Below are positions 43,638-51,921 of a stretch of DNA of 64,000 bases, in pieces. The notes below the pieces were generated by a model, which saw only the letters and a program-made list of their open reading frames with translations, was not told the origin of the DNA and made no database searches. Origin of the DNA: RFPW01 sp040401595 (lineage in GTDB: Bacteria; Pseudomonadota; Gammaproteobacteria; Burkholderiales; Burkholderiaceae_E); NCBI GenBank assembly GCA_040401595.1, contig JBBAOE010000018.1, positions 18,797 to 82,796 of the forward strand, given 5' to 3'. A program made the position numbers and the translations under genes. The first letter of the stretch is position 1; each line of letters begins with the position of its first letter.

Positions 43638-43691
43638 TCCGATTTTCCGGATGGTATTCCCCCCGGTCGTGCTGTTCTGATCGGGTTGGCT

Positions 43692-43727
43692 GGCACGGGA
43701 CCCCGCTTCGGGGTTTCGTGCCTTTTT
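43692..43727 (+). terminator. Rho-independent terminator after the lipoprotein gene
   Basis: GGCACGGGACCCC pairs with GGGGTTTCGTGCC (13 pairs including two G-U) around a GCTTC loop, followed by five T. It separates the lipoprotein transcript from the GH17 gene. Confidence 0.9.
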
Positions 43728-43771
43728 AGTGTGATGAATCGTTTGGCACTCTCCGATTCCATAGCCAGTGG

Positions 43772-43787
43772 ACTGATTTTGATCAGT
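43772..43787. promoter_or_regulatory. Palindrome upstream of the GH17 gene
   Basis: ACTGAT-TTTG-ATCAGT has perfect six-base arms, 47 bases before the GH17 start. It differs from the TGAAAGC palindromes elsewhere in the locus. It may be an operator for another regulator. Confidence 0.4.
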
Positions 43788-43834
43788 ACCGGGCGGTTTG
43801 AATGGTTGGGGCGTCAGCGGAGAGGGCGTTCACG

Positions 43835-45025
43835 ATGAGGCATTTCAAGTTTCCGCTGGCAGTTCGTAGCGGTGCATCGCTGCTGACCCTAGCCCTGGCC
43901 CTAGTCCTCGGGTTGAGTGCCTGTGGCGGTGGTAGCGACAGTGGCAGCACAAGTACTGGAGGCGGGGCCGTCACCGGAACCCCCTACACCTTAGCGACGA
44001 GGGCTTTGCCGTCCATTTATTCGTCCGGGACCGTCAAAGCGATTAACTACGGTCCGTTCCGCTCGGGCGGCCCGGATGTCGGTGAAATCCCCGGTGTGGT
44101 CGGTCTGCGTGAAGACTTAAGGCTCTTGAGCAGTTATGGGTTCGGCCTGATTCGGTTGTTTGGTTCCGACGCCGTCAGTACCAGCATCCTCGAACTGGCG
44201 AAAAATGAATTCCCGACCCTGAAGTTTCAGTTGGGGATCTACCTGAGAGGCCCCCAGTCGTGCGCATCCGATGCGGTCAATGATTCGCAGATCTCGACTG
44301 CGATCAAACTGGCAACGACCTACACAAATGTCGTGGCGATCAGTGTTGGCAATGAGCCATCGCTCACCAGTAATGCGCTACTGATGAGTTGCATGGAGGG
44401 CTATATCAAGCGGGTGAAACAGCAGGTGCCACAACCGATTACCGCCGATGATGACGCCTCCCTGTACACCGCCAAGCGAACGTTTTCTTATGGCGGGATT
44501 TTGTATTCCGGCGCAAATATCCTGCCGTGGTTGGACTTCCTGTCGATCCACGCCTATCCGCTGCTGACGTATAACTTTTGGCCCTGGACCTCGCACCGCA
44601 CCAGTGCAGCAGACCTGATGACGGCGTCAGCCAATGACGCGAAGGGCGTTTACGCCGCCGTCAAAACCTATCCCTTCAATACGGCCGCGGGTGTTCCAAC
44701 CACCGTTGGCGCTGCACTTCCCATCATCATTGGCGAGACAGGTTGGAAGACCCGACAGACCAATGCTGGCAATCCGCTGGAGGGCGCTGCCGCGACACCA
44801 GTGAACGCCAAATGGTATTTCGACCTGATGAATGCTTGGCAGGCCGATGGTTCTGGTCCCAAGACGATCTTCTACTTCAGTGCCTTCGATGAGTCCTGGA
44901 AGGGAACGGATGATGGCTGGGGGTTGTGGGATCGGAATCGTACGCCCAGCTATGCGTTGTGCGGCTCATCGGTTCCGAGTGCTCCGGCTTGCGCGATCCC
45001 GTTATACGGCGGGGCGCGGTTTTAG
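43835..45025 (+). CDS. GH17 beta-1,3-glucanase lipoprotein
   Basis: Family 17 glycoside hydrolase, an endo- or exo-acting beta-1,3-glucanase. Acid/base Glu174 is in ISVGNEPSL and nucleophile Glu301 in IIIGETGWKT, both at the expected barrel strands. AINYGPFR and LIRLFGSD are also conserved. The leader ends LGLSAC at residue 30, a lipobox, followed by a Gly/Ser tether, so the enzyme is membrane-anchored, probably facing the periplasm or cell surface. The ATG inside this frame fits the leader; an upstream ATG would add 11 residues. It complements the GH81 enzyme in breaking glucan. Confidence 0.9.
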   Translation: MRHFKFPLAVRSGASLLTLALALVLGLSACGGGSDSGSTSTGGGAVTGTPYTLATRALPSIYSSGTVKAINYGPFRSGGPDVGEIPGVVGLREDLRLLSSYGFGLIRLFGSDAVSTSILELAKNEFPTLKFQLGIYLRGPQSCASDAVNDSQISTAIKLATTYTNVVAISVGNEPSLTSNALLMSCMEGYIKRVKQQVPQPITADDDASLYTAKRTFSYGGILYSGANILPWLDFLSIHAYPLLTYNFWPWTSHRTSAADLMTASANDAKGVYAAVKTYPFNTAAGVPTTVGAALPIIIGETGWKTRQTNAGNPLEGAAATPVNAKWYFDLMNAWQADGSGPKTIFYFSAFDESWKGTDDGWGLWDRNRTPSYALCGSSVPSAPACAIPLYGGARF

Positions 45026-45038
45026 AGGCGGTCTGGTG

Positions 45039-45062
45039 AGTGCGGCCTCAAGCGGCCGCGCT
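45039..45062 (+). terminator. Hairpin after the GH17 gene
   Basis: GCGGCC-TCAAGC-GGCCGC forms a six-pair GC stem, extendable by three weaker pairs. It lies just before the gap between two convergent genes. The expected T-run, if any, is lost in the gap. Confidence 0.55.
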
Positions 45063-45064
45063 TA

Positions 45065-45164
45065 NNNNNNNNNNNNNNNNNNNNNNNNNNNNNNNNNNNN
45101 NNNNNNNNNNNNNNNNNNNNNNNNNNNNNNNNNNNNNNNNNNNNNNNNNNNNNNNNNNNNNNNN
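45065..45164. other. Assembly gap (100 N) between convergent genes
   Basis: Placeholder gap. GGCCGCGCT occurs on both sides close to the edges. The contigs may have broken at a strong hairpin. Confidence 0.98.
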
Positions 45165-45174
45165 ACGGCCGCGC

Positions 45175-46281
45175 TCAGGCTGAAACTGATCGTCGCCCGT
45201 TCTCGTCAAACAGCAGAACTTCATTGTTTTTCGGGATCAACCGGATCTGTTGTCCCGGCCTGACTAAGGCGTCCTGGGTGAGGCGGAGGGTGATCAACTC
45301 CGGATGTCCGGCCAGCCGACCGTAAACAATGGCTGAATCACCGAGATTCTCGATCAATTCAACATCGACCGGGACACCGTTTGCGCGGCTTGAGTCACCC
45401 AAGGTCCCGTCAGCCCGAACCACCCAATGTTCCGGACGAATACCGAGAAAGGCGCAGCGCTTCAGTTCGACCGGATTCGGAAAGCCTTCTTCGAGGCGTA
45501 CTGGCGTGGCTCCGGCCAGCAGCAGGTCGCCTTCCCTTTCACGCCACTGATACGGGATCATGTTGATCCTGGGGCTGCCCAGAAATTCAGCGACGAATCG
45601 GTTGGCTGGGCGCTGATACAGCTCCAGGGGCGTTCCCAGTTGCTCGATTTTCCCCCGATTGAAAACGGCGATCCGATCGCCGAGGGTCATGGCCTCCGTT
45701 TGATCGTGGGTCACATAGATCATCGTAGTGCCCAGCGAGGCGTGCAGTTTCGCCAGCTCAATGCGCAGTTGCACCCGAAGCGATGCGTCCAGATTCGATA
45801 AGGGTTCGTCAAACAGGAAGACTTTGGGTCGCCGAACGATGGCCCGCCCGATCGCGACGCGCTGGCGCTGGCCTCCGGAGAGCTGTTTCGGGTATCTGGC
45901 GAGCAGATCCGTGATCTGAAGCGTTTCCGCAGTCTGCTGGACGCGGGCCTGTACCTCCCTTTTCGGGAGGCCTGCGACGCGAAGCCCAAACCCCATGTTC
46001 TGCGCCACCGTCATGTGGGGGTAGAGCGCGTAGCTCTGGAAGACCATGGCAGCGCCGCGTTCGGATGGGCCCAGGTCGTTGACCCGGGTTCCATCGATGA
46101 GCAGATCCCCCTGGCTGATCGTTTCCAGACCCGCCACCATGCGCAACATCGTCGATTTCCCGCATCCGGAAGGCCCGACGAAGACGAGAAACTCCCCGTC
46201 TTCAACCTTCAGGGTGATGTTGTTGATGACCTCAGTCGTGCCGAAGCGCTTGCTGACGCCCTGAAACGATACGCTGGACAT
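45175..46281 (-). CDS. Sugar ABC transporter ATP-binding protein (UgpC/MsmK/MalK type)
   Basis: ATPase that energises the sugar importer encoded upstream in the same operon. Walker A is GPSGCGKSTML, the signature is LSGGQRQRVAIGRA, Walker B is VFLFDEPLSNLDA, and the switch histidine is in YVTHDQTEA. The C-terminal third is the TOBE/regulatory domain typical of the CUT1 family (FLGSPRINMIPYQW, LGIRPEHW). Length of 368 aa is normal. It follows the GH1 gene with two bases between them. Last gene of the leftward operon. Confidence 0.93.
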   Translation of the reverse strand: MSSVSFQGVSKRFGTTEVINNITLKVEDGEFLVFVGPSGCGKSTMLRMVAGLETISQGDLLIDGTRVNDLGPSERGAAMVFQSYALYPHMTVAQNMGFGLRVAGLPKREVQARVQQTAETLQITDLLARYPKQLSGGQRQRVAIGRAIVRRPKVFLFDEPLSNLDASLRVQLRIELAKLHASLGTTMIYVTHDQTEAMTLGDRIAVFNRGKIEQLGTPLELYQRPANRFVAEFLGSPRINMIPYQWREREGDLLLAGATPVRLEEGFPNPVELKRCAFLGIRPEHWVVRADGTLGDSSRANGVPVDVELIENLGDSAIVYGRLAGHPELITLRLTQDALVRPGQQIRLIPKNNEVLLFDENGRRSVSA

Positions 46282-46283
46282 GC

Positions 46284-47603
46284 CTATGTCCCTAGGAACC
46301 GCTGATACCAGTGCGCACTGGCCTTGAGGGTGCGCTGCTGCGTTTCATAATCCACGTGCACGATACCGAATCGCTTTGCGTAACCCGATGCCCATTCAAA
46401 GTTATCGAGCAGGCTCCAGACGAAGTAACCGCGGACGTCGACACCTTGCGCTCTGGCATCCAAGGTCGCCTGCATATGATCGCGCAGATAGTCGATCCGC
46501 ATCGGGTCATCGACCACGCCATCGACGATGGCATCTTTGAATGCTGCGCCATTCTCGGTGATGTAGATCGGTGGCAAGGTGTAGTCCTGGTGCAGACGCA
46601 CCAGAAGCTCGGTGAGTCCGGCCGGGTAGATCTCCCAGTTCATGTCGGTCACCGGGTTGCCGGGTGTATGCACATCCCAGGGTTCACCAGCACTCGAGAA
46701 ATTTCGCGTGTAGTAGTTGATGCCCAGGAAATCCAGTGGTTGCCGGATCAGCTCCATATCGCCTGGCGCGACCTCCGGGGCATCGTCGCCCAGGAGCGCC
46801 ACAACATCTTTCGGGTAATGTCCCTGCAGGAGGGGATCCATGTACCACCGCACGACAATGCCATCATCCAGACGGGCTTTCTCGCGATCAGCCAGGCTGT
46901 CCGTCGCTGGATAGATGGGTGACTGGTTCAGAACAATCCCGAGTGGCAGTTGGCACCCCTCCTCACGCAGCGCTTTGAGTGTGAGCCCATGGGACAGAAG
47001 CAGATGATGCCCCACCTGGTAGGCCGTTTTGCGCTCCTTGAGGCCTGGCGCAAAAATGCCGAGTTCATGCCCAAGAATTGAAACGACCCAGGGTTCATTG
47101 TGCGTTGCAATCGTGGCGACCCGATCGCCCAGGCGACGAAAGACTTCTTGCGCATACCGGACGAAGTGTCCGACTGTTTCGCGGTTTGCCCATCCGCCGC
47201 GTTCCTGCAAGGCCTGTGGCAGATCCCAATGAAAGAGGGTGAGGTAGGGCTGAATCCCCCTGCGATTCAAACCGTCGACCAATCGTTGATAAAAATCAAA
47301 TCCAGCCTCATTCCAGGGGCCGGATCCGAGCGGCTGGACACGCGGCCAGGCCACGGAGAACCGATAGGACATCACGCCAAGGGATTGGATCAGATCGAGA
47401 TCTGCCTCGAGACGGTGATAGTGGTCGCAGGCGACCAACCCACTGCTGCCATCGGCGATGGTTCCAGGCTGGTCACAGAAGTGGTCCCAGATCGATGGTC
47501 CGCGCCCATCGGTGGATGCAGCTCCTTCAATCTGATAGGACGAAGTGGCAACGCCCCAAAGAAATTCGGCTGGGAACTGTTGGCGGCTGAGCGAAGTGGT
47601 CAT
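46284..47603 (-). CDS. GH1 beta-glucosidase, cytoplasmic
   Basis: Family 1 glycoside hydrolase releasing glucose from imported beta-glucosides. Acid/base Glu170 is in ATHNEPWV and nucleophile Glu350 in IYITENGAA. FLWGVATSSYQIEGA at the N-terminus and GYFVWSLLDNFEWASGY near the end bind the sugar at subsite -1. Length of 439 aa is standard and there is no signal peptide. It lies inside the ABC importer operon between permease and ATPase genes, so its substrates are the imported oligomers. Confidence 0.95.
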   Translation of the reverse strand: MTTSLSRQQFPAEFLWGVATSSYQIEGAASTDGRGPSIWDHFCDQPGTIADGSSGLVACDHYHRLEADLDLIQSLGVMSYRFSVAWPRVQPLGSGPWNEAGFDFYQRLVDGLNRRGIQPYLTLFHWDLPQALQERGGWANRETVGHFVRYAQEVFRRLGDRVATIATHNEPWVVSILGHELGIFAPGLKERKTAYQVGHHLLLSHGLTLKALREEGCQLPLGIVLNQSPIYPATDSLADREKARLDDGIVVRWYMDPLLQGHYPKDVVALLGDDAPEVAPGDMELIRQPLDFLGINYYTRNFSSAGEPWDVHTPGNPVTDMNWEIYPAGLTELLVRLHQDYTLPPIYITENGAAFKDAIVDGVVDDPMRIDYLRDHMQATLDARAQGVDVRGYFVWSLLDNFEWASGYAKRFGIVHVDYETQQRTLKASAHWYQRFLGT

Positions 47604-47628
47604 GAAATTTCCTGGACAAAATCGGGAC

Positions 47629-48468
47629 TCATCCGCGCACGGCTCCTGCGGTGAGCCCAGCGATCAGGCGGCGCGACGAAAAGACAAAGAGGATCAGCAG
47701 TGGCAGGACTGCGATGGCAGAGCCCGCCATCAGTGCGCCCCATTCGGTATCGACGGGGCTTTGCACGCTGCGCAGTGCCAGCGGGAAGGTGTACATCTCA
47801 ACCGAACGCATCACGACCAGCGGACCAATGAAATTGTTCCAGCTGCCAATAAAGGTGATCAGGCCGAGGGTCCCAAAGACGGGCCCGAGCAGTGGCAGTA
47901 CCACGCTGCGGAAGATGCGAAATTCATTGCAACCATCCATGCGTGCGGCCTCGATCAGGTCGCGGGGGATCGCAGACAGGATGTATTGCCGCATCAGGAA
48001 AATGCCCATGGCCGGCGCTGCCCCTGGCAGGTAGAGGGCGCGTGGCTGGTCGATCCAGCCCAAAAAGTCCATGATTAAAAATGACGGAATCATTCCAAGA
48101 AAAGATGGAATCAACATCGTCGCCATGACGATTCCGAAAAGCTGTTTCTTGAATCGAAACTCATAGACGGCAAAGGCATATCCGCCCATGGCGCAGAACA
48201 GTAGTGTCAGTGCAGTACTCATCAGCCCGACATAGAGGCTCCAGCCGAGGTTGCGCCAGAGCGGGATCTTCGCGCGCAGGATGTCGAGATTTTGCAAAAA
48301 CGCTTCGCCGAACCACAGGGGTGGTGGCATGCTGAAAATCTCGGTCCGCGGTTGTGTCGCGAAGACGAACATGAAGTAAAACGGCGCCAGCATGGCCAGG
48401 GCACCGATGGCCAGCGTCAGAATTGCCACAGGTCCAACAGGCCGGTCACCCGGGTTGATGCCAGCCAT
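47629..48468 (-). CDS. Sugar ABC transporter permease (MalG/CUT1 second subunit)
   Basis: Inner-membrane permease with six spans over 279 aa. The EAA loop that docks the ATPase is EAARMDGCNEFRIFRSVVLPLLGP. The short N-terminus and the ending SRRLIAGLTAGAVRG are typical of MalG-type subunits. The ATG giving MAGINPGD overlaps the stop of the other permease gene (TGATG), which fixes the start. It pairs with the MalF-type subunit upstream. Confidence 0.92.
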   Translation of the reverse strand: MAGINPGDRPVGPVAILTLAIGALAMLAPFYFMFVFATQPRTEIFSMPPPLWFGEAFLQNLDILRAKIPLWRNLGWSLYVGLMSTALTLLFCAMGGYAFAVYEFRFKKQLFGIVMATMLIPSFLGMIPSFLIMDFLGWIDQPRALYLPGAAPAMGIFLMRQYILSAIPRDLIEAARMDGCNEFRIFRSVVLPLLGPVFGTLGLITFIGSWNNFIGPLVVMRSVEMYTFPLALRSVQSPVDTEWGALMAGSAIAVLPLLILFVFSSRRLIAGLTAGAVRG

Positions 48469-49379
48469 CAGATCGATTCCTGCTGAGGGCCAAGGGCACG
48501 ATTGGTCAGCCAGGTCATGACGGCGATCATGAGGAACAGGAGCCATGACATGGCGCTGGCCAGGCCAAAGTCATTGAATTCGAAGGCGGTCCGGTACATG
48601 TACATCGCCGTCGTCATCCCGGCTTGTTCAACGCCGCCTTTGCCACCCGTCAGAATGAAGGGTTCTTCGAAGAGCTGGAGTCCACCGATGACCGACAGCG
48701 TCAGGCTGAACACCATCATCGGTTTGAGCTGCGGTAGGGTAATTGACCAGAAGATCCGCCACTCACGGGCGCCGTCCATACGGGCGGCTTCGTAGAGTTC
48801 ACGTGGGATGCTCTGCAGGGCGGCGACATACAGGATCAGGTTGAAGCCGAGATAGCGCCAGAACACCACCAGAGCGATGACGGGTTTGACCGTTTCTGGG
48901 GTGCCTAACCAGTCGATGTGCTCCTTGGGAATCAGCCACGACAGAATCGGCCATTGCTGGAGCGTCTCCAGAAGGGCATTCACCAGGCCATAGTCGGTCG
49001 AGAACAGCGTGGTGAACATCATCGCGATCGCCACCGTCGAGGTGATGTAGGGCAGAAAGTAGGCCCCCATCACGGCATTGCGCGAGCCCTGCAATTTTTC
49101 GTTGATCAGGTACGCCAGGGGCACTGCCACCAGGTGCTGGGGTAGCCCGGATGCGATGGCCAACCAGAACGTGTTGGCGAGTGATTTCCAGACCCAGGGG
49201 TCTTCGAGCGTAAAGCGGATGTTCTCCAGGCCGACAAACTGCATCGCACCGAGGCCCTGGACCGGATCCCATTGCTGAAACATCAGCACAAACGAGAAGA
49301 CGATCGGAAAAATGCCGAAGATCCCGAAAAGCAGAAAAAACGGGCTCAGGAACAGGTACGGCACGAACGCCTTGCGCAT
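48468..49379 (-). CDS. Sugar ABC transporter permease (MalF/CUT1 first subunit)
   Basis: Inner-membrane permease of 303 aa with six spans. LFLSPFFLLFGIFGIFPI begins the first span. The EAA loop reads YEAARMDGAREWRIFWSITLPQL, so the subunit can engage the ATPase. It lacks the large periplasmic insert of E. coli MalF, as in most CUT1 transporters. It follows the binding-protein gene by 26 bases and overlaps the MalG-type gene. Confidence 0.92.
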   Translation of the reverse strand: MRKAFVPYLFLSPFFLLFGIFGIFPIVFSFVLMFQQWDPVQGLGAMQFVGLENIRFTLEDPWVWKSLANTFWLAIASGLPQHLVAVPLAYLINEKLQGSRNAVMGAYFLPYITSTVAIAMMFTTLFSTDYGLVNALLETLQQWPILSWLIPKEHIDWLGTPETVKPVIALVVFWRYLGFNLILYVAALQSIPRELYEAARMDGAREWRIFWSITLPQLKPMMVFSLTLSVIGGLQLFEEPFILTGGKGGVEQAGMTTAMYMYRTAFEFNDFGLASAMSWLLFLMIAVMTWLTNRALGPQQESI

Positions 49380-49405
49380 GATTCCAGACCCTAGAATGGC
49401 GGCGC

Positions 49406-50665
49406 TCAGCGTCGCGCTCGCCGTTCAATCATCGACCCGGCGTCTTTGAGCGCGTCTGCGATCGGTTTGTCCCGGGTAAGCACCAGATCGAGTTCGGCAT
49501 TGACGATTTCTTCAGCGATCGGGTCGTGCTTAAAGACAGCGGTTGGGCGGATGGCCAGGCTGGTATCACGCCAAAGCAGTCGGGCTTTCTGGCCGCCCAG
49601 AAAGTCGATGGGTTGTTCGAAGAACGGCCCGCTTTGGGCCACTTTCAACGCTGGGAAAGCATCATGCTGCTGGAACGCAGCGAGCTGCTGGTCCTTGTTC
49701 AGTGTGAGGTGGCGAATCAGATCCCATGCCAGATCCTTGTTCACGGCCCGCGCCGGGATGGCATAAAAGGTCCCGCCCCAGGCTGCGTTGACCCCGCCCG
49801 GCAACGGTGCCGAGCGCCACAGCCCTTTGGTCTGAGGGGCCAGCCAGTTCGAGAGGTGGCCGCCAAGCCAGGCGCCCATCATCTGGCTCGCAACATTGCC
49901 GCGTTTGAACGCCTCGCCCCATTCATTGGACCAAGCTCCAATCTTCGCATCGAGGCCTGCACTGCGAACCGCTTTCGCTTGCTCAAATGCGATCTTGAAC
50001 CGGGGCGAGGTCGCCACGACGCTCTTGCCTTGGGCATCGAAGTACACCCCTTCGCCAGCCGGCACGTTGGCGCGGATGAGGATGTCTTTGAGGTCGCGAG
50101 CATGGGCCAGGAGGTAGGCGCCTGTGGTGCTTTTGATTTTCTTGCCCGATGCGATGTAGGCGTCCCAGGAACTGGTCAGGTCCGACTCCTGAAGCCCGGC
50201 CTTGTCGAGGATGTCCTTGCGGTAAAACAGGGTTCCCGGGCCGATGTCGGTCGGGATGGCGCTCTGCGTGCCCGCCCCGCCCTGGGGGCCGACCGTCGTT
50301 GCCCCTTGAGTGAACGCAAATGCAACAAACTGGTCGCGATACTGGCCGGCGAGATAGGGTGGCTTGGCAAGATCCTCGAGGCCCCCGCCCATGGCGAACC
50401 GACCGAGATAGCCATATTCCACCGCCATCACGTCGGGCAGGTTGGAGGACGTGGCCAGCGCGGTCGTCATGGCCGTGTGGTGATCCGCATATTCGCGACC
50501 GACGACTTTGACCTCGACGTCTGGATGCTTTTGCTGCCACGCGGGCAACGCGGCTTTCACAATCGCATCCACTGCGGGATAGGCCGCAACCGTCAGGATT
50601 TTTTTCTCGGCATGAACACCGAGCGAACAGGCCAGCGACAGGGTCAGAATAATCAGTCGCAACAC
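49406..50665 (-). CDS. Sugar ABC transporter substrate-binding protein
   Basis: Periplasmic receptor of the extracellular solute-binding family 1. Signal peptide LIILTLSLACSLGVHA is cleaved before EKKIL. The mature protein has VAAYPAVDAIVKAALPAWQQKHP in the N-lobe and ARDLKDILIR in the middle. NVASQMMGAWLGGHL and LPGGVNAAWGGTFYAIP line the cleft. Length of 419 aa is usual. First gene of the importer operon, 46 bases from a LacI-type operator. The ligand is inferred to be a beta-1,3-gluco-oligosaccharide from its neighbours. Confidence 0.9.
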   Translation of the reverse strand: MLRLIILTLSLACSLGVHAEKKILTVAAYPAVDAIVKAALPAWQQKHPDVEVKVVGREYADHHTAMTTALATSSNLPDVMAVEYGYLGRFAMGGGLEDLAKPPYLAGQYRDQFVAFAFTQGATTVGPQGGAGTQSAIPTDIGPGTLFYRKDILDKAGLQESDLTSSWDAYIASGKKIKSTTGAYLLAHARDLKDILIRANVPAGEGVYFDAQGKSVVATSPRFKIAFEQAKAVRSAGLDAKIGAWSNEWGEAFKRGNVASQMMGAWLGGHLSNWLAPQTKGLWRSAPLPGGVNAAWGGTFYAIPARAVNKDLAWDLIRHLTLNKDQQLAAFQQHDAFPALKVAQSGPFFEQPIDFLGGQKARLLWRDTSLAIRPTAVFKHDPIAEEIVNAELDLVLTRDKPIADALKDAGSMIERRARR

Positions 50666-50711
50666 GACCTTTCCTTGGCTGTGGGGATTGGGGGCAATTT
50701 GGGAAGGATTA

Positions 50712-50725
50712 TGAAAGCGTTTTCA
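50712..50725. promoter_or_regulatory. LacI-type operator before the ABC importer operon
   Basis: TGAAAGCGTTTTCA, one base off the perfect palindrome, 46 bases upstream of the binding-protein ATG. Confidence 0.78.
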
Positions 50726-50764
50726 AAACCCTCCAAGAGGGAACCCGTCTTTCGAGGGTTTTCC

Positions 50765-51796
50765 TTAATGCCGTGCAATCCGGGTCGATTCTCGCGCAAT
50801 CAGCTGCGCTTCAATCAAGACGGGTTCGGGCTTGTCGCCATTGAGCAGCTTGAGCGCGGCCTGAGCCGCGAGTTTACCGATGTCGTAGACGGGCTGGCGC
50901 ACCGTCGTGAGCGGTGGCAAGGTGAACGCCGAGTGGGGCAAATCATCGAAACCCAGCAGGGAGACGTCTTCTGGCACGCGCAACCCACCCAGATGCAGGG
51001 CCAGGCGGGCGCCGTAGGCCATCTGATCATTGGCGGCAATCACCGCAGAGAATGAGACGCCACGCTGCAATACCGAATTCATGGCTTTTTTGCCGCCCGC
51101 TTCCTGAAAGTCACCCTGGCCCAACAGTTGATCATCGGGCTCGATGCCACGCGCGCTCAGTTCGGAGCGGTAGCCGAACAGCCGTTGCTGGGCATCTGGA
51201 TGGTCCAACGGCCCTGAAATGAATGCGATCTGGCGGTGGCCGAGTCCGAACAGGTGTCGCACGGCGAGGCGGGCCCCCCCCTCATTATCGAAATCAATAC
51301 TGAAGAGATTCTCAGCGACAAGCTGGCGTCCTGTCACAACGACGGGGATTTTTTGCGCGGTTTCAATCAGTGTCTGGTTGGAGAGCCGACCAGTGAGCAC
51401 GATTAGCGCATCGACCTTGCGCTCGGTGAGCAGGGCAATCCGGGCTTGTTCATCGCGATCGTTCCAGTGGCCACTCGCGAATAGCGGCACATATTGGTGC
51501 TCTTGCAGGACATCCTCGATGCCGCGCAGTGCCTCACCGTAGAACGGACTGTCAATAAACTGGGTGAGGACGCCAACGCTCATCGTGCGCCCACCCGCCA
51601 GACTGCGGGCCGCCGGGTCCGGCCGGAAACCGAGATCGGCAATGGCGTCCTGAACGGCTTTGCACTTGGCTTCACTGACTTTCGCCGTACCATTGAGGAT
51701 CCGCGAGACTGTGGCCGGCGAAACCCCTGCACGGGCCGCGACCATCGCCAAATTGGCGCGTTGCGGAAGTTGGTCGTTCGGACTTCGTTTTTTCAT
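50765..51796 (-). CDS. LacI-family transcriptional regulator of the glucan locus
   Basis: Repressor or activator with the LacI-type helix-turn-helix at residues 14-40 (NLAMVAARAGVSPATVSRILNG) and a periplasmic-binding-protein-like sensor domain. The hinge LGFRPDPAARSLAGGRT precedes SVGVLTQF. Dimer and ligand segments include ISGPLDHPDAQQRLFGY and LGFDDLPHS. Length of 343 aa is standard. It is divergent from glk with a TGAAAGC palindrome between them, so it probably controls itself and the four operator-bearing units of the locus. The effector is unknown, probably glucose or a beta-glucoside. Confidence 0.93.
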   Translation of the reverse strand: MKKRSPNDQLPQRANLAMVAARAGVSPATVSRILNGTAKVSEAKCKAVQDAIADLGFRPDPAARSLAGGRTMSVGVLTQFIDSPFYGEALRGIEDVLQEHQYVPLFASGHWNDRDEQARIALLTERKVDALIVLTGRLSNQTLIETAQKIPVVVTGRQLVAENLFSIDFDNEGGARLAVRHLFGLGHRQIAFISGPLDHPDAQQRLFGYRSELSARGIEPDDQLLGQGDFQEAGGKKAMNSVLQRGVSFSAVIAANDQMAYGARLALHLGGLRVPEDVSLLGFDDLPHSAFTLPPLTTVRQPVYDIGKLAAQAALKLLNGDKPEPVLIEAQLIARESTRIARH

Positions 51797-51843
51797 CGGA
51801 CAGTGACGGAACTCAATTGCGATGGCACTTCTCCATCAAGATG

Positions 51844-51857
51844 TGAAAGCGCTATCA
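51844..51857. promoter_or_regulatory. LacI-type operator between lacI-type gene and glk
   Basis: TGAAAGCGCTATCA, one base off the perfect palindrome, 47 bases before the regulator's ATG and 64 bases before the glk ATG. Confidence 0.78.
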
Positions 51858-51921
51858 TGCCTTGCGTGCTTGGCGAACGGACGTTGATTTGTCATGGATT
51901 TCCCTAGGCTTGGTTAGCAAG

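Noticed and set aside
45065..45164. Shared GGCCGCGCT on both sides of the gap considered as a contig overlap
   Set aside because: The shared bases are not at the very ends and the flanking bases disagree, so they do not dovetail as at the trpF gap.
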